From Proteobacteria bacterium SG_bin9 (GTDB lineage Bacteria > Pseudomonadota > Alphaproteobacteria > Rhizobiales > Xanthobacteraceae): a stretch of 64,000 nucleotides of DNA. The stretch is taken from the NCBI GenBank assembly GCA_002083525.1, contig LWDM01000074.1, positions 15,166 to 79,165 of the forward strand, written 5' to 3'. The translations under genes and the position numbers were made by a program. The notes beneath the pieces are model-generated. The model saw nothing but the letters and a program-made list of their open reading frames with translations, made no database searches and was not told the DNA's origin. Positions 17,917-26,657 of the stretch are shown one piece after another (the stretch's first letter is position 1; each line of letters opens with the position of its first letter).

Positions 17917-17984
17917 CTCACGGGCTTTTCCGCACCGCGGCTTGACACCGAGGCCCCCCTCCGTGTCATACGGCGCTCGTGTTT

Positions 17985-18018
17985 GAGCATGATCGAACCG
18001 GTTTCCCGGGGCATGCTT
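17985..18018. repeat. Dispersed GCATGATC palindrome, copy 1 (degenerate)
   Basis: GAGCATGATCGAACCGG followed by TTTCCCGGGGCATGCTT resembles the dispersed palindromic element seen more completely at 35306-35353. It lies just before fabD. This family is widespread between genes in Bradyrhizobiaceae genomes. Confidence 0.6.
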
Positions 18019-18028
18019 TGAGGGCGCG

Positions 18029-18985
18029 ATGACAGCAGCATTCACGTTTCCAGGACAAGGTTCGCAGGCGGTCGGCATGGGCAAGGCGCTTGCCGATGCA
18101 TTTCCCGCCGCACGCGCGGTCTTCGACGAAGTCGACGCGGCGCTGGGTGAGAAGCTGACCGCGATCATCTGGGATGGTCCGGCGGAAACGCTCCAGCTTA
18201 CGGAGAACGCCCAGCCAGCGCTAATGGCGATGTCGATCGCGACGCTGCGCGTGCTCGAAGCCGAGGCCGGTGTCTCGATCGCACGCGATGCGACGTATGT
18301 CGCCGGTCATTCGCTCGGCGAATATTCAGCGCTCGCAGCCGCAGGCGCGTTCTCGATCAGCGATACCGCGAAGCTGCTGCGCACGCGCGGACTTGCCATG
18401 CAGAAGGCGGTGCCGGTCGGTGCCGGCGCAATGGCCGCTCTGCTCGGCATGGAATACGACGCCGCCAAGGCGGTCGCCGAAGAGGCGGCGCAGAGCGACG
18501 TGTGTCAGGCCGCGAACGACAACGGCGGCGGGCAGGTGGTCGTCTCGGGCAACAAGGCCGCGGTCGAGCGCGCCGTCGAGATCGCGAAAACCAAGGGCGC
18601 CAAGCGGGCGATGCTGCTGCCGGTGTCCGCACCGTTCCATTGCCGCTTGATGCAGCCGGCGGCGGACGCGATGGCGCAGGCGCTGGCGAATGTGAAGATC
18701 AATGCACCCGCGGTACCGGTGGTGTCGAATGTGCTGGCGTCGGCGATCAACGATCCTGACGAAATCCGCAAGCGTCTGGTCGAGCAGGTGACGGGCACCG
18801 TCCGCTGGCGGGAGTCGGTTGCCTACATGGCGCAGAACGGCGTGACGCATTTTCTCGAGATCGGCGCCGGCAAGGTGCTGAGCGGTCTGGTCAAGCGCAT
18901 CGCCGATGGCGCGGTCGGTGTCGCCGTTGGCGGCCCGGCCGATATCGAGGGCGCAAGGGCCGCGCTCGCCGCGGCGCGCGGCTAA
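18029..18985 (+). CDS. fabD: Malonyl-CoA:ACP transacylase
   Basis: FabD moves the malonyl group from CoA to acyl carrier protein to start fatty acid elongation in the cytosol. The 318-residue product shows FPGQGSQ at 7-13, the nucleophilic serine in GHSLGEY (Ser95), the catalytic histidine in APFHCRLM (His204) and the GAGKVLSGL motif near the end. Length is typical. It opens the fabD-fabG-acpP-fabF cluster, with 27 bases to fabG. A degenerate dispersed palindrome lies directly upstream. Confidence 0.97.
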   Translation: MTAAFTFPGQGSQAVGMGKALADAFPAARAVFDEVDAALGEKLTAIIWDGPAETLQLTENAQPALMAMSIATLRVLEAEAGVSIARDATYVAGHSLGEYSALAAAGAFSISDTAKLLRTRGLAMQKAVPVGAGAMAALLGMEYDAAKAVAEEAAQSDVCQAANDNGGGQVVVSGNKAAVERAVEIAKTKGAKRAMLLPVSAPFHCRLMQPAADAMAQALANVKINAPAVPVVSNVLASAINDPDEIRKRLVEQVTGTVRWRESVAYMAQNGVTHFLEIGAGKVLSGLVKRIADGAVGVAVGGPADIEGARAALAAARG

Positions 18986-19012
18986 CAACATCCTGAGCGA
19001 CAGGAGAGCTTC

Positions 19013-19750
19013 ATGTTCGATTTGACTGGCAAGACGGCGCTCGTCACCGGCGCGACCGGTGGCATCGGTGGTTCGATCGCCAAGGCGCTGCACAAGCAGG
19101 GCGCGACCGTATCGCTGTCCGGCACGCGGCGCGAGGTGCTCGAAAAACTTGCCGCCGAACTCGGCGAGCGCGTGCATGTGCTGCCGTGCAATCTGTCCGA
19201 TACCGCCGAGGTCGAAGCGCTGGTGCCGTCGGCCGAGAAGGCGATGGGGCAGCTCGACATTCTCGTCGCCAACGCCGGCGTCACCAAGGACAACCTGTTC
19301 GTTCAACTCTCCGACGAGGCGTGGGACGACGTCATCAAGATCAATATGAGCGCGACGTTCCGTCTGTCGCGCGCCGCCACCAAGCTGATGATGCGCAAGC
19401 GCTTCGGCCGCATCATTGCCATCACCTCGGTCGTCGGCGTGACCGGCAATGCCGGGCAGGTGAACTACGCGTCGTCGAAGGCCGGCATCATCGGCATGAT
19501 GAAATCGATCGCGCAGGAGTACGCGCGGCGCAATGTCACCGCCAACTGCATCGCGCCGGGGTTCATCGCGACGCCGATGACGGATGTGCTGAATGAGAAG
19601 CAGCGGGAGGCGGTGCTGGCGAAGGTTCCGGCCGGGCGTCTCGGCACGCCGGACGATATCGGCGCCGCCGCAGTCTATCTTGCTTCCAATGAGGCGGCCT
19701 ACGTCACCGGGCAAACGCTGCATGTCAACGGCGGAATGGCGATGATCTGA
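19013..19750 (+). CDS. fabG: 3-oxoacyl-ACP reductase
   Basis: FabG reduces 3-oxoacyl-ACP with NADPH. The 245-residue SDR protein has the cofactor motif TGATGGIG (12-19), NAGVT at 87-91, and the catalytic Ser139, Tyr152 and Lys156 (NYASSKAG), as well as Asn111. The C-terminal HVNGGMAMI is typical of FabG. A GGAG site precedes the ATG at 19013. It lies between fabD and acpP. All active-site residues are present, in contrast with the SDR at 47481. Confidence 0.97.
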   Translation: MFDLTGKTALVTGATGGIGGSIAKALHKQGATVSLSGTRREVLEKLAAELGERVHVLPCNLSDTAEVEALVPSAEKAMGQLDILVANAGVTKDNLFVQLSDEAWDDVIKINMSATFRLSRAATKLMMRKRFGRIIAITSVVGVTGNAGQVNYASSKAGIIGMMKSIAQEYARRNVTANCIAPGFIATPMTDVLNEKQREAVLAKVPAGRLGTPDDIGAAAVYLASNEAAYVTGQTLHVNGGMAMI

Positions 19751-20035
19751 TCATTACAGGCAGATTTTACGAGGTCTGCCAGACATTTCCGGCGTGTGGT
19801 CAAGGCCGCGGAAGTGTGGTAACCGAACGGCCGCCGGATGGAGCAGAATTGGGATTGCAGGAATTTCAAACCCTGTATATTGCCCTACCGAAACCCGCCG
19901 TTGTCGACCCCGGCTACCGTCCCAGACGGGGCCCCGGTGGTTCTGCGCGGCGGACATGGGATGGATAGACGAACTCACCAAGATGTCTCGTATCGTTTTA
20001 CGGTCGAGTCCAGGGGAACAACACGAGGTTGAACG

Positions 20036-20275
20036 ATGAGCGAGATTGGCGAGCGGGTGAAGAAGATCGTGGTCGAGCACCTTGGTGTCGAACCCGAGAA
20101 GGTGGTCGAAGGCGCAAGCTTCATCGACGATCTCGGTGCGGACAGCCTCGACACGGTCGAGCTCGTCATGGCCTTTGAAGAAGAGTTCGGGTGCGAAATT
20201 CCGGACGACGCCGCGGAAACGATTCTGACCGTCGGCGACGCCACCAAATTCCTCGAAAAGAACGCCAAGAGCTGA
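20036..20275 (+). CDS. acpP: Acyl carrier protein
   Basis: The 79-residue acidic protein carries growing acyl chains on a 4'-phosphopantetheine arm attached to Ser37 in GADSLDTVEL. It is the housekeeping fatty acid synthesis ACP. It is 285 bases downstream of fabG, a gap large enough for a promoter of its own, and is followed by an intrinsic terminator before fabF; this fits the need for much more ACP than enzymes. I could not place a convincing promoter in the gap by eye. Confidence 0.98.
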   Translation: MSEIGERVKKIVVEHLGVEPEKVVEGASFIDDLGADSLDTVELVMAFEEEFGCEIPDDAAETILTVGDATKFLEKNAKS

Positions 20276-20297
20276 GCGCTCGCATGCGTTGAACAGC

Positions 20298-20337
20298 AGC
20301 CGGACGATCGCCCGAAAGCGATCCCCGGCTTTTGTTG
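20298..20337 (+). terminator. Intrinsic terminator after acpP
   Basis: A stem of AGCCGG and GATCGC pairing with GCGATC and CCGGCT (small asymmetric internal loop, six-base loop CCGAAA) is followed by TTTGTTGTT. It lies 23 bases after the acpP stop and can set acpP transcript levels apart from fabF. Confidence 0.8.
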
Positions 20338-20366
20338 TTCATGGCGGCTGAGCCGGAGAGAGATCG

Positions 20367-21632
20367 ATGAGACGGGTAGTCGTCACGGGGCTGGGCATGG
20401 TGTCGCCGCTCGGCTGTGGCGTCGAAACCACGTGGAAGCGGATCCTCAACGGCGAAAGCGGCGCCAAGCGCATCGAAACCTTCGATGTCTCCGATTTGCC
20501 GACCAAGATCGGCTGCGTTATTCCGCGCGGCGACGGGACCAACGGCACCTACAATCCCGACCAGTGGATGGAGCCGAAGGACCAGCGCAAGGTCGACGAT
20601 TTTATCGTCTTTGCCATGTGCGCCGCGCGTCAGGCGCTCGACGACGCCAACTGGCATCCGAAGACCGAGGAAGAGAAGTGCGCGACCGGAACCATGATCG
20701 GTTCCGGCATCGGTGGCATCGACGGTATCGCGGAAGCGGCCTTGATCCTGAAGGAGCGCGGTCCACGCAAGGTCTCGCCGTTCTTCATTCCCGGACGTCT
20801 GATCAATCTCGCTTCGGGCTATGTGTCGATCGAGCATGGCCTCAAGGGTCCGAACCATGCTGTCGTGACCGCCTGTTCGACCGGTGCACACGCGATCGGC
20901 GACGCAGCGCGGCTCGTTGCCCTCGGCGACGCCGATGTGATGGTCGCCGGCGGCACCGAATCTCCGGTCAATCGCATTGCCTTTGCCGGTTTCTGCGCGC
21001 TGCGCGCGATGTCGACGACCTTCAACGACACGCCCGAGAAGGCCTCGCGGCCCTACGATCGCGATCGCGACGGTTTTGTGATGGGTGAGGGCGCAGCTGT
21101 GGTGGTGCTCGAGGAATACGAGCATGCCAGGAAGCGCGGCGCCAAGATTTATGCCGAAGTGATTGGCTACGGCATGTCGGGCGATGCCTTCCACATCACC
21201 GCGCCTTCGGAAGACGGCGACGGCGCGTATCGCTGCATGAGCGCGGCGATGAAGCGCGCCGGCATTTCCGCATCCGATATCGATTACATCAACTCGCACG
21301 GCACCTCGACGCCGCTCGGCGACGAGATCGAGCTTGGCGCAGCGCAGCGTCTGCTCGGCAATGCCGCCTCCAAGGTGTCGATGTCCTCGACCAAGTCGTC
21401 GGTCGGGCATCTGCTGGGCGCCGCCGGCGCGATCGAAGCCATTTTCTGCACGCTGGCGATCCGGGACAATGTGGCGCCGCCGACGATCAATCTCGACAAT
21501 CCGTCCGTCGAAACCGCGATCGACCTCGTGCCGCACAAGGCGCGCCAGCGCGAAGTGAATGTGGCGCTCTCGAATTCGTTCGGATTTGGCGGTACAAACA
21601 CCTCGTTGATTCTGCGGCGCGTAACAAACTAA
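20367..21632 (+). CDS. fabF: 3-oxoacyl-ACP synthase II
   Basis: FabF condenses acyl-ACP with malonyl-ACP. The 421-residue thiolase-fold enzyme has the catalytic triad Cys170 (TACSTGAHA), His311 (SHGTSTPLGD) and His348 (SVGHLLGAAG), and the C-terminal FGFGGTNTSL. GGAGAG precedes the ATG. It follows acpP after a terminator, so it may rely on read-through or a local promoter. Length and motifs are those of the housekeeping KAS II. Confidence 0.97.
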   Translation: MRRVVVTGLGMVSPLGCGVETTWKRILNGESGAKRIETFDVSDLPTKIGCVIPRGDGTNGTYNPDQWMEPKDQRKVDDFIVFAMCAARQALDDANWHPKTEEEKCATGTMIGSGIGGIDGIAEAALILKERGPRKVSPFFIPGRLINLASGYVSIEHGLKGPNHAVVTACSTGAHAIGDAARLVALGDADVMVAGGTESPVNRIAFAGFCALRAMSTTFNDTPEKASRPYDRDRDGFVMGEGAAVVVLEEYEHARKRGAKIYAEVIGYGMSGDAFHITAPSEDGDGAYRCMSAAMKRAGISASDIDYINSHGTSTPLGDEIELGAAQRLLGNAASKVSMSSTKSSVGHLLGAAGAIEAIFCTLAIRDNVAPPTINLDNPSVETAIDLVPHKARQREVNVALSNSFGFGGTNTSLILRRVTN

Positions 21633-21763
21633 GTGTATGTTTTTGAACGAATCCACCGTTTTGCCGTATTCAGCGATATTGGTCATGACGGGCGAATTTA
21701 CACCGCGGGCGGCAAGGGACGGCTTCTCGCGACGATCGGATCGGCAGGGTCAGGTTTGTATCG

Positions 21764-23017
21764 ATGAGTGAACGGCCGCCCATTTCGCCGCGGAGCCCGC
21801 GTGCTGCGCTGGAGCCCGAGCAGGTGCCTCAACCGCGCCGGTCCGAGCGCGCGCGTAATCCGTTTGTCATCGTCGGCAATGCCATCTTCACGCTTGTCAT
21901 CCTGCTGATGATCGGTGCCGGCGGCGCCTACATCTACGGCCGCCAGATGCTGGAAGCGCCGGGGCCGCTGCAGGCGGACAAGATCGTCAACATTCCAACC
22001 AAACTCGGTACCATGGATATCGCCGATATCCTGATCCGCGAGGGCGTGATCGACACCAGCCGCTGGGGCTTCCTCGGCGGCGTCACCGCCCTGAAGGCTC
22101 GCTCCGAACTGAAGTCCGGCGAGTATCTGTTCCAGAAGAAGGCCAGTCTGCGCGACGTGATCGACGTCATCGTCGAAGGCAAGGTGGTGCAGCACAATCT
22201 CACCGTCCCCGAAGGCCTGACCTCCGAGCAGATCGTGGCGCGGCTGCTGGAGAATGACATTCTGTCCGGCAGCATCAAGGAAGTGCCGCGCGAAGGCACG
22301 CTATTGCCCGAGACCTACAAGTTCACCCGCGGCACGACGCGCGATCAGATGATCCAGCGTCTGCAGCAGGCGCAGAAGCGTGCGCTCACCGAAATCTGGG
22401 AACGCCGCAATCCGGACATCCTGGTGAAGTCGCCGGAACAGCTCGTCACGCTCGCCTCGATCGTCGAGAAGGAAACCGGCCGCGCCGACGAGCGCAGCCG
22501 CGTGGCTGCCGTGTTCAGCAATCGCCTGCGACAGCGCATGAAGCTGCAGTCCGACCCGACGATCATCTACGGCCTCGTCGGCGGCAAGGGAACGCTCGGC
22601 CGTCCGATCAAGCGCAGCGAGATCACGCAGCCGTCACCCTACAACACCTACGTCGTCGATGGTCTGCCACCGGGCCCGATTGCCAATCCGGGCCGCGCCT
22701 CGCTTGAAGCCACCGCCAATCCGGCCCGTACACGCGACCTATTCTTCGTCGCCGACGGAACCGGCGGTCACGCCTTTACCGAGACCTACGACGCGCACCA
22801 GAAGAATGTCGCCAAGCTGCGTCAGCTCGAGCGGCAGCAGAACGATACGGTCGAGCCCGCCGACGAACCGGCTCCCGCAGCAGCCGCGCCGACCGCCTTC
22901 GCGCCGGCTGATCCCTCCCGCGCCGGCGCGCCCGCACAGGCAGCGCCTGCGGGGCAGAAGCAGAAGCGCGCCCCGACGGCGCAGCAGCCCGCATCGGGCA
23001 ATTCCGCCACCCAGTGA
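21764..23017 (+). CDS. mltG: Endolytic murein transglycosylase MltG
   Basis: MltG cleaves nascent peptidoglycan glycan strands and sets their length. The 417-residue protein has a cytoplasmic Pro/Arg-rich N terminus, one transmembrane helix (about 33-57), a LysM-like region (TVPEGLTSEQI) and the YceG catalytic domain with the catalytic glutamate in ASIVEKET (Glu235) and the motifs LQSDPTIIYGL and PYNTYVVDGLPPGPIANPG. The last 55 residues are a Pro/Ala-rich periplasmic tail. It lies about 130 bases after fabF and ahead of yicC-gmk, an order seen widely in alphaproteobacteria. Confidence 0.95.
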   Translation: MSERPPISPRSPRAALEPEQVPQPRRSERARNPFVIVGNAIFTLVILLMIGAGGAYIYGRQMLEAPGPLQADKIVNIPTKLGTMDIADILIREGVIDTSRWGFLGGVTALKARSELKSGEYLFQKKASLRDVIDVIVEGKVVQHNLTVPEGLTSEQIVARLLENDILSGSIKEVPREGTLLPETYKFTRGTTRDQMIQRLQQAQKRALTEIWERRNPDILVKSPEQLVTLASIVEKETGRADERSRVAAVFSNRLRQRMKLQSDPTIIYGLVGGKGTLGRPIKRSEITQPSPYNTYVVDGLPPGPIANPGRASLEATANPARTRDLFFVADGTGGHAFTETYDAHQKNVAKLRQLERQQNDTVEPADEPAPAAAAPTAFAPADPSRAGAPAQAAPAGQKQKRAPTAQQPASGNSATQ

Positions 23018-23133
23018 TGCCGCCGGGCGGTTGATCGCGCCCGGCAACGTGCGATAACTCCACCGTTTTCGCGGCAGTGACAGCGAGTCGCTGCCGTTAT
23101 CGTCTCTCACGTCCGATCCGGAGCATCGCGCCG

Positions 23134-24021
23134 ATGGCGCTGTCGAGCATGACCGGCTTCGCCCGAAGCCATGGCACCAGCGGGCCTTACGCCTTCGAAT
23201 GGGAGCTGAAGTCCGTCAACGCCAAGGGCTTTGACTTCCGCATGCGGTTGCCGCCGGGATGGGACGAGATCGAGGCGCTGGCGCGCAAGAGCGCCGCCGA
23301 GCGTCTTTCGCGCGGCACGGTCTACGCCAACCTCACCATGAAACGCGCCGACGCCGTGGGCGCCGTCCGTATCAACGAGGACGTGCTTGCGGCCATCGTG
23401 AAGCTGTCGGCCGATATCGCCGCGCGTACCGGCGCGACGCCGCCGAGTGTCGACGGGCTGCTCGGCATCAAGGGCGTGATCGAAGTCGCCGAGCCGGTGA
23501 CCGATGAAGCGGAAGAACAGGCCGCACGAAAGGCGGTCGCCGCGAGCTTCGAGCAGGCGCTGTCCGCGCTGGTCGAGATGCGCACGCGCGAGGGAGCGAC
23601 GCTCGGCCAGGTGCTGGCGCAGCGGATGGACGAAATCGAAGCGCTGAGCCGCGCCGCCGAGGCCACGCCAGGCCGCAAGCCGGACGCGATCAGGGCCAGG
23701 CTGGCGGAGCAGATCGCGGCACTGCTTGAAACGTCAGAACGGTTCGATCCGGACCGGCTACATCAGGAAGCGCTGCTGATCGCGACCAAGGCCGACATCC
23801 GCGAGGAGCTCGATCGCATCGCCTCGCATGTGGCGCAGGCGCGCGAGCTGCTCGGAAAGGGTGGCGCGATCGGCCGCCGGCTCGATTTCCTGGCGCAGGA
23901 GTTCAACCGCGAAGTCAACACCTGCTGTTCGAAGTCCAACGATCTCGAACTGACCAACACCGGCATGCAGATGAAGAACGTGGTCGAGCAATTCCGCGAA
24001 CAGGTCCAGAATCTGGAGTGA
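23134..24021 (+). CDS. yicC: YicC family endoribonuclease
   Basis: YicC proteins are conserved stress-related proteins shown in E. coli to be endoribonucleases. The 295-residue product starts with the diagnostic MALSSMTGFARS and has the N-terminal domain motif WELKSVNAKGFDFRMRLP, and the C-terminal DUF1732 domain ending with FLAQEFNREVNTCCSKSND, the most conserved stretch of the family. I placed the start at ATG 23134, not at an upstream in-frame codon, because SSMTGFA is always N-terminal. It is translationally close to gmk: the stop and the gmk start are separated by two bases. Confidence 0.94.
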   Translation: MALSSMTGFARSHGTSGPYAFEWELKSVNAKGFDFRMRLPPGWDEIEALARKSAAERLSRGTVYANLTMKRADAVGAVRINEDVLAAIVKLSADIAARTGATPPSVDGLLGIKGVIEVAEPVTDEAEEQAARKAVAASFEQALSALVEMRTREGATLGQVLAQRMDEIEALSRAAEATPGRKPDAIRARLAEQIAALLETSERFDPDRLHQEALLIATKADIREELDRIASHVAQARELLGKGGAIGRRLDFLAQEFNREVNTCCSKSNDLELTNTGMQMKNVVEQFREQVQNLE

Positions 24022-24023
24022 GC

Positions 24024-24671
24024 ATGGCAGCGCACGGCAATCTGGAACGTCGCGGGCTGATGTTCGTGCTGTCGTCGCCGTCGGGCGCGGGCAAGACGAC
24101 GCTCTCGCGCATGCTGCTGGGCAAAGTTCCGGGACTGAGCATGTCTATCTCGGCCACGACGCGGCCGATGCGGCCGGGTGAGATCGACGGACAAGACTAT
24201 CTCTTCGTCGACAAGGCGCGTTTTGCGGCGATGGTGAAGGGCGGCGAGCTGCTGGAGCACGCCACCGTGTTCGATAATTCCTACGGCACGCCGCGTGCGC
24301 CGGTGGAAAAGGCGCTGTCGGAAGGCCGTGACGTGCTGTTCGACATCGACTGGCAGGGCACGCAGCAGCTGCGCGAGAAGGCGTCCAAGGATGTGGTCAG
24401 CGTTTTCATCCTGCCGCCATCCGCTGCCGATCTGGAAAAGCGGCTGCACACCCGCGCGCAGGACTCCGCCGAGGTCATCCGCGGGCGGATGGATCGCGCC
24501 AGTCACGAGATGAGTCACTGGGCGGAGTACGACTACATCGTCGTCAATCACACCATCGACGAAGCGTTCGCGGAAGTGCAGTCGATCCTGAAGTCCGAGC
24601 GGCTCAAGCGCGATCGCCGGACGGGGCTGTCCGAGTTCGTCCGCAACCTGCAGAAGCAGTTGGAAAAGTAA
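24024..24671 (+). CDS. gmk: Guanylate kinase
   Basis: Gmk phosphorylates GMP or dGMP to the diphosphate with ATP. The 215-residue product has the P-loop SSPSGAGKTT (18-27), the GMP-binding SISATTRPMRPGE and the DIDWQGTQQL motif. The ATG at 24024 has TGGAG six bases upstream; a GTG at 24018 overlapping the yicC stop is an alternative. It follows yicC directly. The downstream hairpin at 24673 mainly serves the convergent alcohol dehydrogenase gene. Confidence 0.97.
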   Translation: MAAHGNLERRGLMFVLSSPSGAGKTTLSRMLLGKVPGLSMSISATTRPMRPGEIDGQDYLFVDKARFAAMVKGGELLEHATVFDNSYGTPRAPVEKALSEGRDVLFDIDWQGTQQLREKASKDVVSVFILPPSAADLEKRLHTRAQDSAEVIRGRMDRASHEMSHWAEYDYIVVNHTIDEAFAEVQSILKSERLKRDRRTGLSEFVRNLQKQLEK

Positions 24672-24696
24672 AAGGCGCGTCCCGCAAGACGCGCCT
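24664..24696 (-). terminator. Intrinsic terminator between gmk and the dehydrogenase gene
   Basis: A nine-base stem AGGCGCGTC/GACGCGCCT with a six-base loop is followed on the minus strand by TTTACTTTT. It ends the long minus-strand lpt-to-dehydrogenase transcript and may also stop gmk transcription weakly. Confidence 0.75.
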
Positions 24697-24719
24697 CGAT
24701 TGCCGTTCTGCCGTGACGT

Positions 24720-25778
24720 TCAGTTTACCAGCATGATGCGGCCGACGACCTTGCCGGCGCGCAACTCGTCAATCCACTTCTGCACATCCGTCATCGGCTC
24801 CTGCTTCATCGGCACCGGTTTGACCTTGCCGTTGCGCGCCAGAGCCATCAATTCCTGCGCTTCGGCGAGCGTGCCGGTCATGAAGCCTTCGACGGTCATG
24901 CGCTTGTAGATCCACTGCACCGTGGGGATGCTGAAGTTGCCACCGATCAGGCCTGACACCACGATCTTGCCGCCGCGTGCCACGACGGAGGTCGCGAACG
25001 CCATCGACTTCTCGCTGCCGGCGAAGTCGACGATGCAGTCGAAGCCGCCTTCGGTTTCCTTGATCATGCGCTTGGCGACATCCGCTTCCGACGGATCGTA
25101 AGCCGCGGCCGCGCCGTTCTTCAGTGCTGCGTCTCGCGCATTGGGGCTGAGATCGGCGACCGAGATTGGCTGCTTGAACAGGGCAGGTGCGATCGACAGA
25201 CCCATCATGCCGACACCGCCGAGGCCGATCAGCAGCAGATTGCGCTGACGCGGGCGGTCGGTGAGGCGCTTCAGCGCGCCGTAGGCGGTGATGCCCGAGC
25301 ACATCAAGGTCGCGGCCATATCGCCCGGCACGTTGCCGTAGTCGATGAGGTACTTCGCGTCGGGCACCAGCACGTGGCTGGCGAAGCCGCCATCGATGGA
25401 GACGCCGAGGAAGCGATTGCGTGCGCAGAGATTCTCATCGCCGTTCTGGCAATCGCGGCACTGGCCGCAGCCGATCCACGGAAACACCGCGAACTTTTTG
25501 CCGACCAGATCCTTCGGCGCATCGGGGCCAACGTCATCGACGACACCGGCGATCTCGTGGCCGAGCGTGAACGGCAAGGTCATGCCGCGCGTGGTGTCGA
25601 GTTTCTTGCCGCCGCCGATGTCGGCGTAGCCGTCCTGGATGTGGAGGTCGGAGTGGCAGAGACCGCAGCGGTCGATCTTGACCAGCACTTCGGCGCCTTT
25701 CGGCTTCGGCGTATCGATAATGGTCTCGCACAACGGCGCATCGAACTTGACCAGCGATTGGCGAACCATACGCGCCAT
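24720..25778 (-). CDS. Zinc-dependent alcohol dehydrogenase
   Basis: A 352-residue medium-chain dehydrogenase. Catalytic zinc ligands are Cys38 (DRCGLCHSD) and His74-Glu75 (LGHEIAG); the structural zinc site has Cys104, Cys107, Cys110 and Cys118 (CGQCRDCQNGDENLC). The Rossmann motif is GLGGVG. It probably oxidises an alcohol to an aldehyde with NAD(P); substrate unknown. I chose ATG 25778, eight bases after GAGGAG; ATG 25784 is too close to that site. It begins 12 bases after the rsmA stop on the same strand and so may be the last gene of the lpt operon, an unusual companion. Confidence 0.9.
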   Translation of the reverse strand: MARMVRQSLVKFDAPLCETIIDTPKPKGAEVLVKIDRCGLCHSDLHIQDGYADIGGGKKLDTTRGMTLPFTLGHEIAGVVDDVGPDAPKDLVGKKFAVFPWIGCGQCRDCQNGDENLCARNRFLGVSIDGGFASHVLVPDAKYLIDYGNVPGDMAATLMCSGITAYGALKRLTDRPRQRNLLLIGLGGVGMMGLSIAPALFKQPISVADLSPNARDAALKNGAAAAYDPSEADVAKRMIKETEGGFDCIVDFAGSEKSMAFATSVVARGGKIVVSGLIGGNFSIPTVQWIYKRMTVEGFMTGTLAEAQELMALARNGKVKPVPMKQEPMTDVQKWIDELRAGKVVGRIMLVN

Positions 25779-25790
25779 GAGCATTTCTCC

Positions 25791-26657
25791 TCACTCGGGT
25801 TTTGTTTTTGCGGCCTGTATATCCGCCAATTCACGCGCCATGGCAACAAAACCGGAGATGGGAATCGTTTCGGCGCGCCGCGTCGGATCGATGCCTGCGG
25901 CGGAGGCAATCTGCGCCGGATCGACGCCCAGCGATTTCAAGCTCTGCCGCAGCATTTTGCGCCGCTGACCGAAGGCGGCGGCTGACACGCGCTCCAGCAT
26001 CTTGCGATCGCAGGGCTCAGGTTCGCTGTGCGGAATAAGCCGCACCACGGACGACGTGACATTCGGCGGCGGTACGAAGGCACTCGGCGAAATGTCGAAC
26101 AGGATCTTGGTTTCGGTGCGCCAGTTCGAGAGCACTGCGAGGCGGCCATAGGCCTCGTCGTTCTCGCGCGCGGCGATACGCTCGGCCACCTCGCGCTGAA
26201 ACATCAGCACCATCATGTCGAACCAGGGCGGCCATGGCTCGACGCTGAGCCAGCCGATCAAGAGCGGCGTGGCTATATTGTAGGGCAGGTTGGCGACGAT
26301 GGTTGCCTTGTCGCTGCCGAGCAGCGGGCGCGGATCGAAGGTCATCGCATCTGCATTCACGATCTCGAGCCGGCCCGGATAGCGCTCCGATATCTCTTCG
26401 AGCGCCGGGATCGCGCGTTCGTCGCGCTCGATGGCGATGACGCGTTTCGTGCCGAGCGCCAGCAGGGCGCGGGTGAGACCGCCGGGACCGGGACCGATCT
26501 CGATCACGGTACGGTCCTCGAGCGGCGCGGCGGCGCGGGCGATGCGCGCGGTGAGGTTCAGGTCGAGCAGGAAGTTCTGCCCGAGCGATTTGCGTGCCGA
26601 GAGTCCGTGCTTGCGGATCACCTCGCGCAGCGGCGGCAGATCGTCGATGGCGCTCAT
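25791..26657 (-). CDS. rsmA: 16S rRNA dimethyladenosine transferase
   Basis: RsmA (KsgA) dimethylates two adjacent adenosines near the 3' end of 16S rRNA, a late step of 30S assembly. The 288-residue enzyme has KSLGQNFLLD (24-33), the SAM-binding motif EIGPGPGGLT (53-62), and the catalytic NLPYNI (123-128). The start ATG at 26657 overlaps the pdxA stop by four bases (ATGA), showing translational coupling. The pdxA-rsmA pair downstream of surA and lptD is a widely conserved proteobacterial arrangement. Confidence 0.97.
   Translation of the reverse strand: MSAIDDLPPLREVIRKHGLSARKSLGQNFLLDLNLTARIARAAAPLEDRTVIEIGPGPGGLTRALLALGTKRVIAIERDERAIPALEEISERYPGRLEIVNADAMTFDPRPLLGSDKATIVANLPYNIATPLLIGWLSVEPWPPWFDMMVLMFQREVAERIAARENDEAYGRLAVLSNWRTETKILFDISPSAFVPPPNVTSSVVRLIPHSEPEPCDRKMLERVSAAAFGQRRKMLRQSLKSLGVDPAQIASAAGIDPTRRAETIPISGFVAMARELADIQAAKTKPE

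Noticed and set aside
19751..20035. Promoter TTGCAG...TATATT before acpP
   Set aside because: The spacer is 15 bases and alternatives fit no better; not firm enough to list as a feature.
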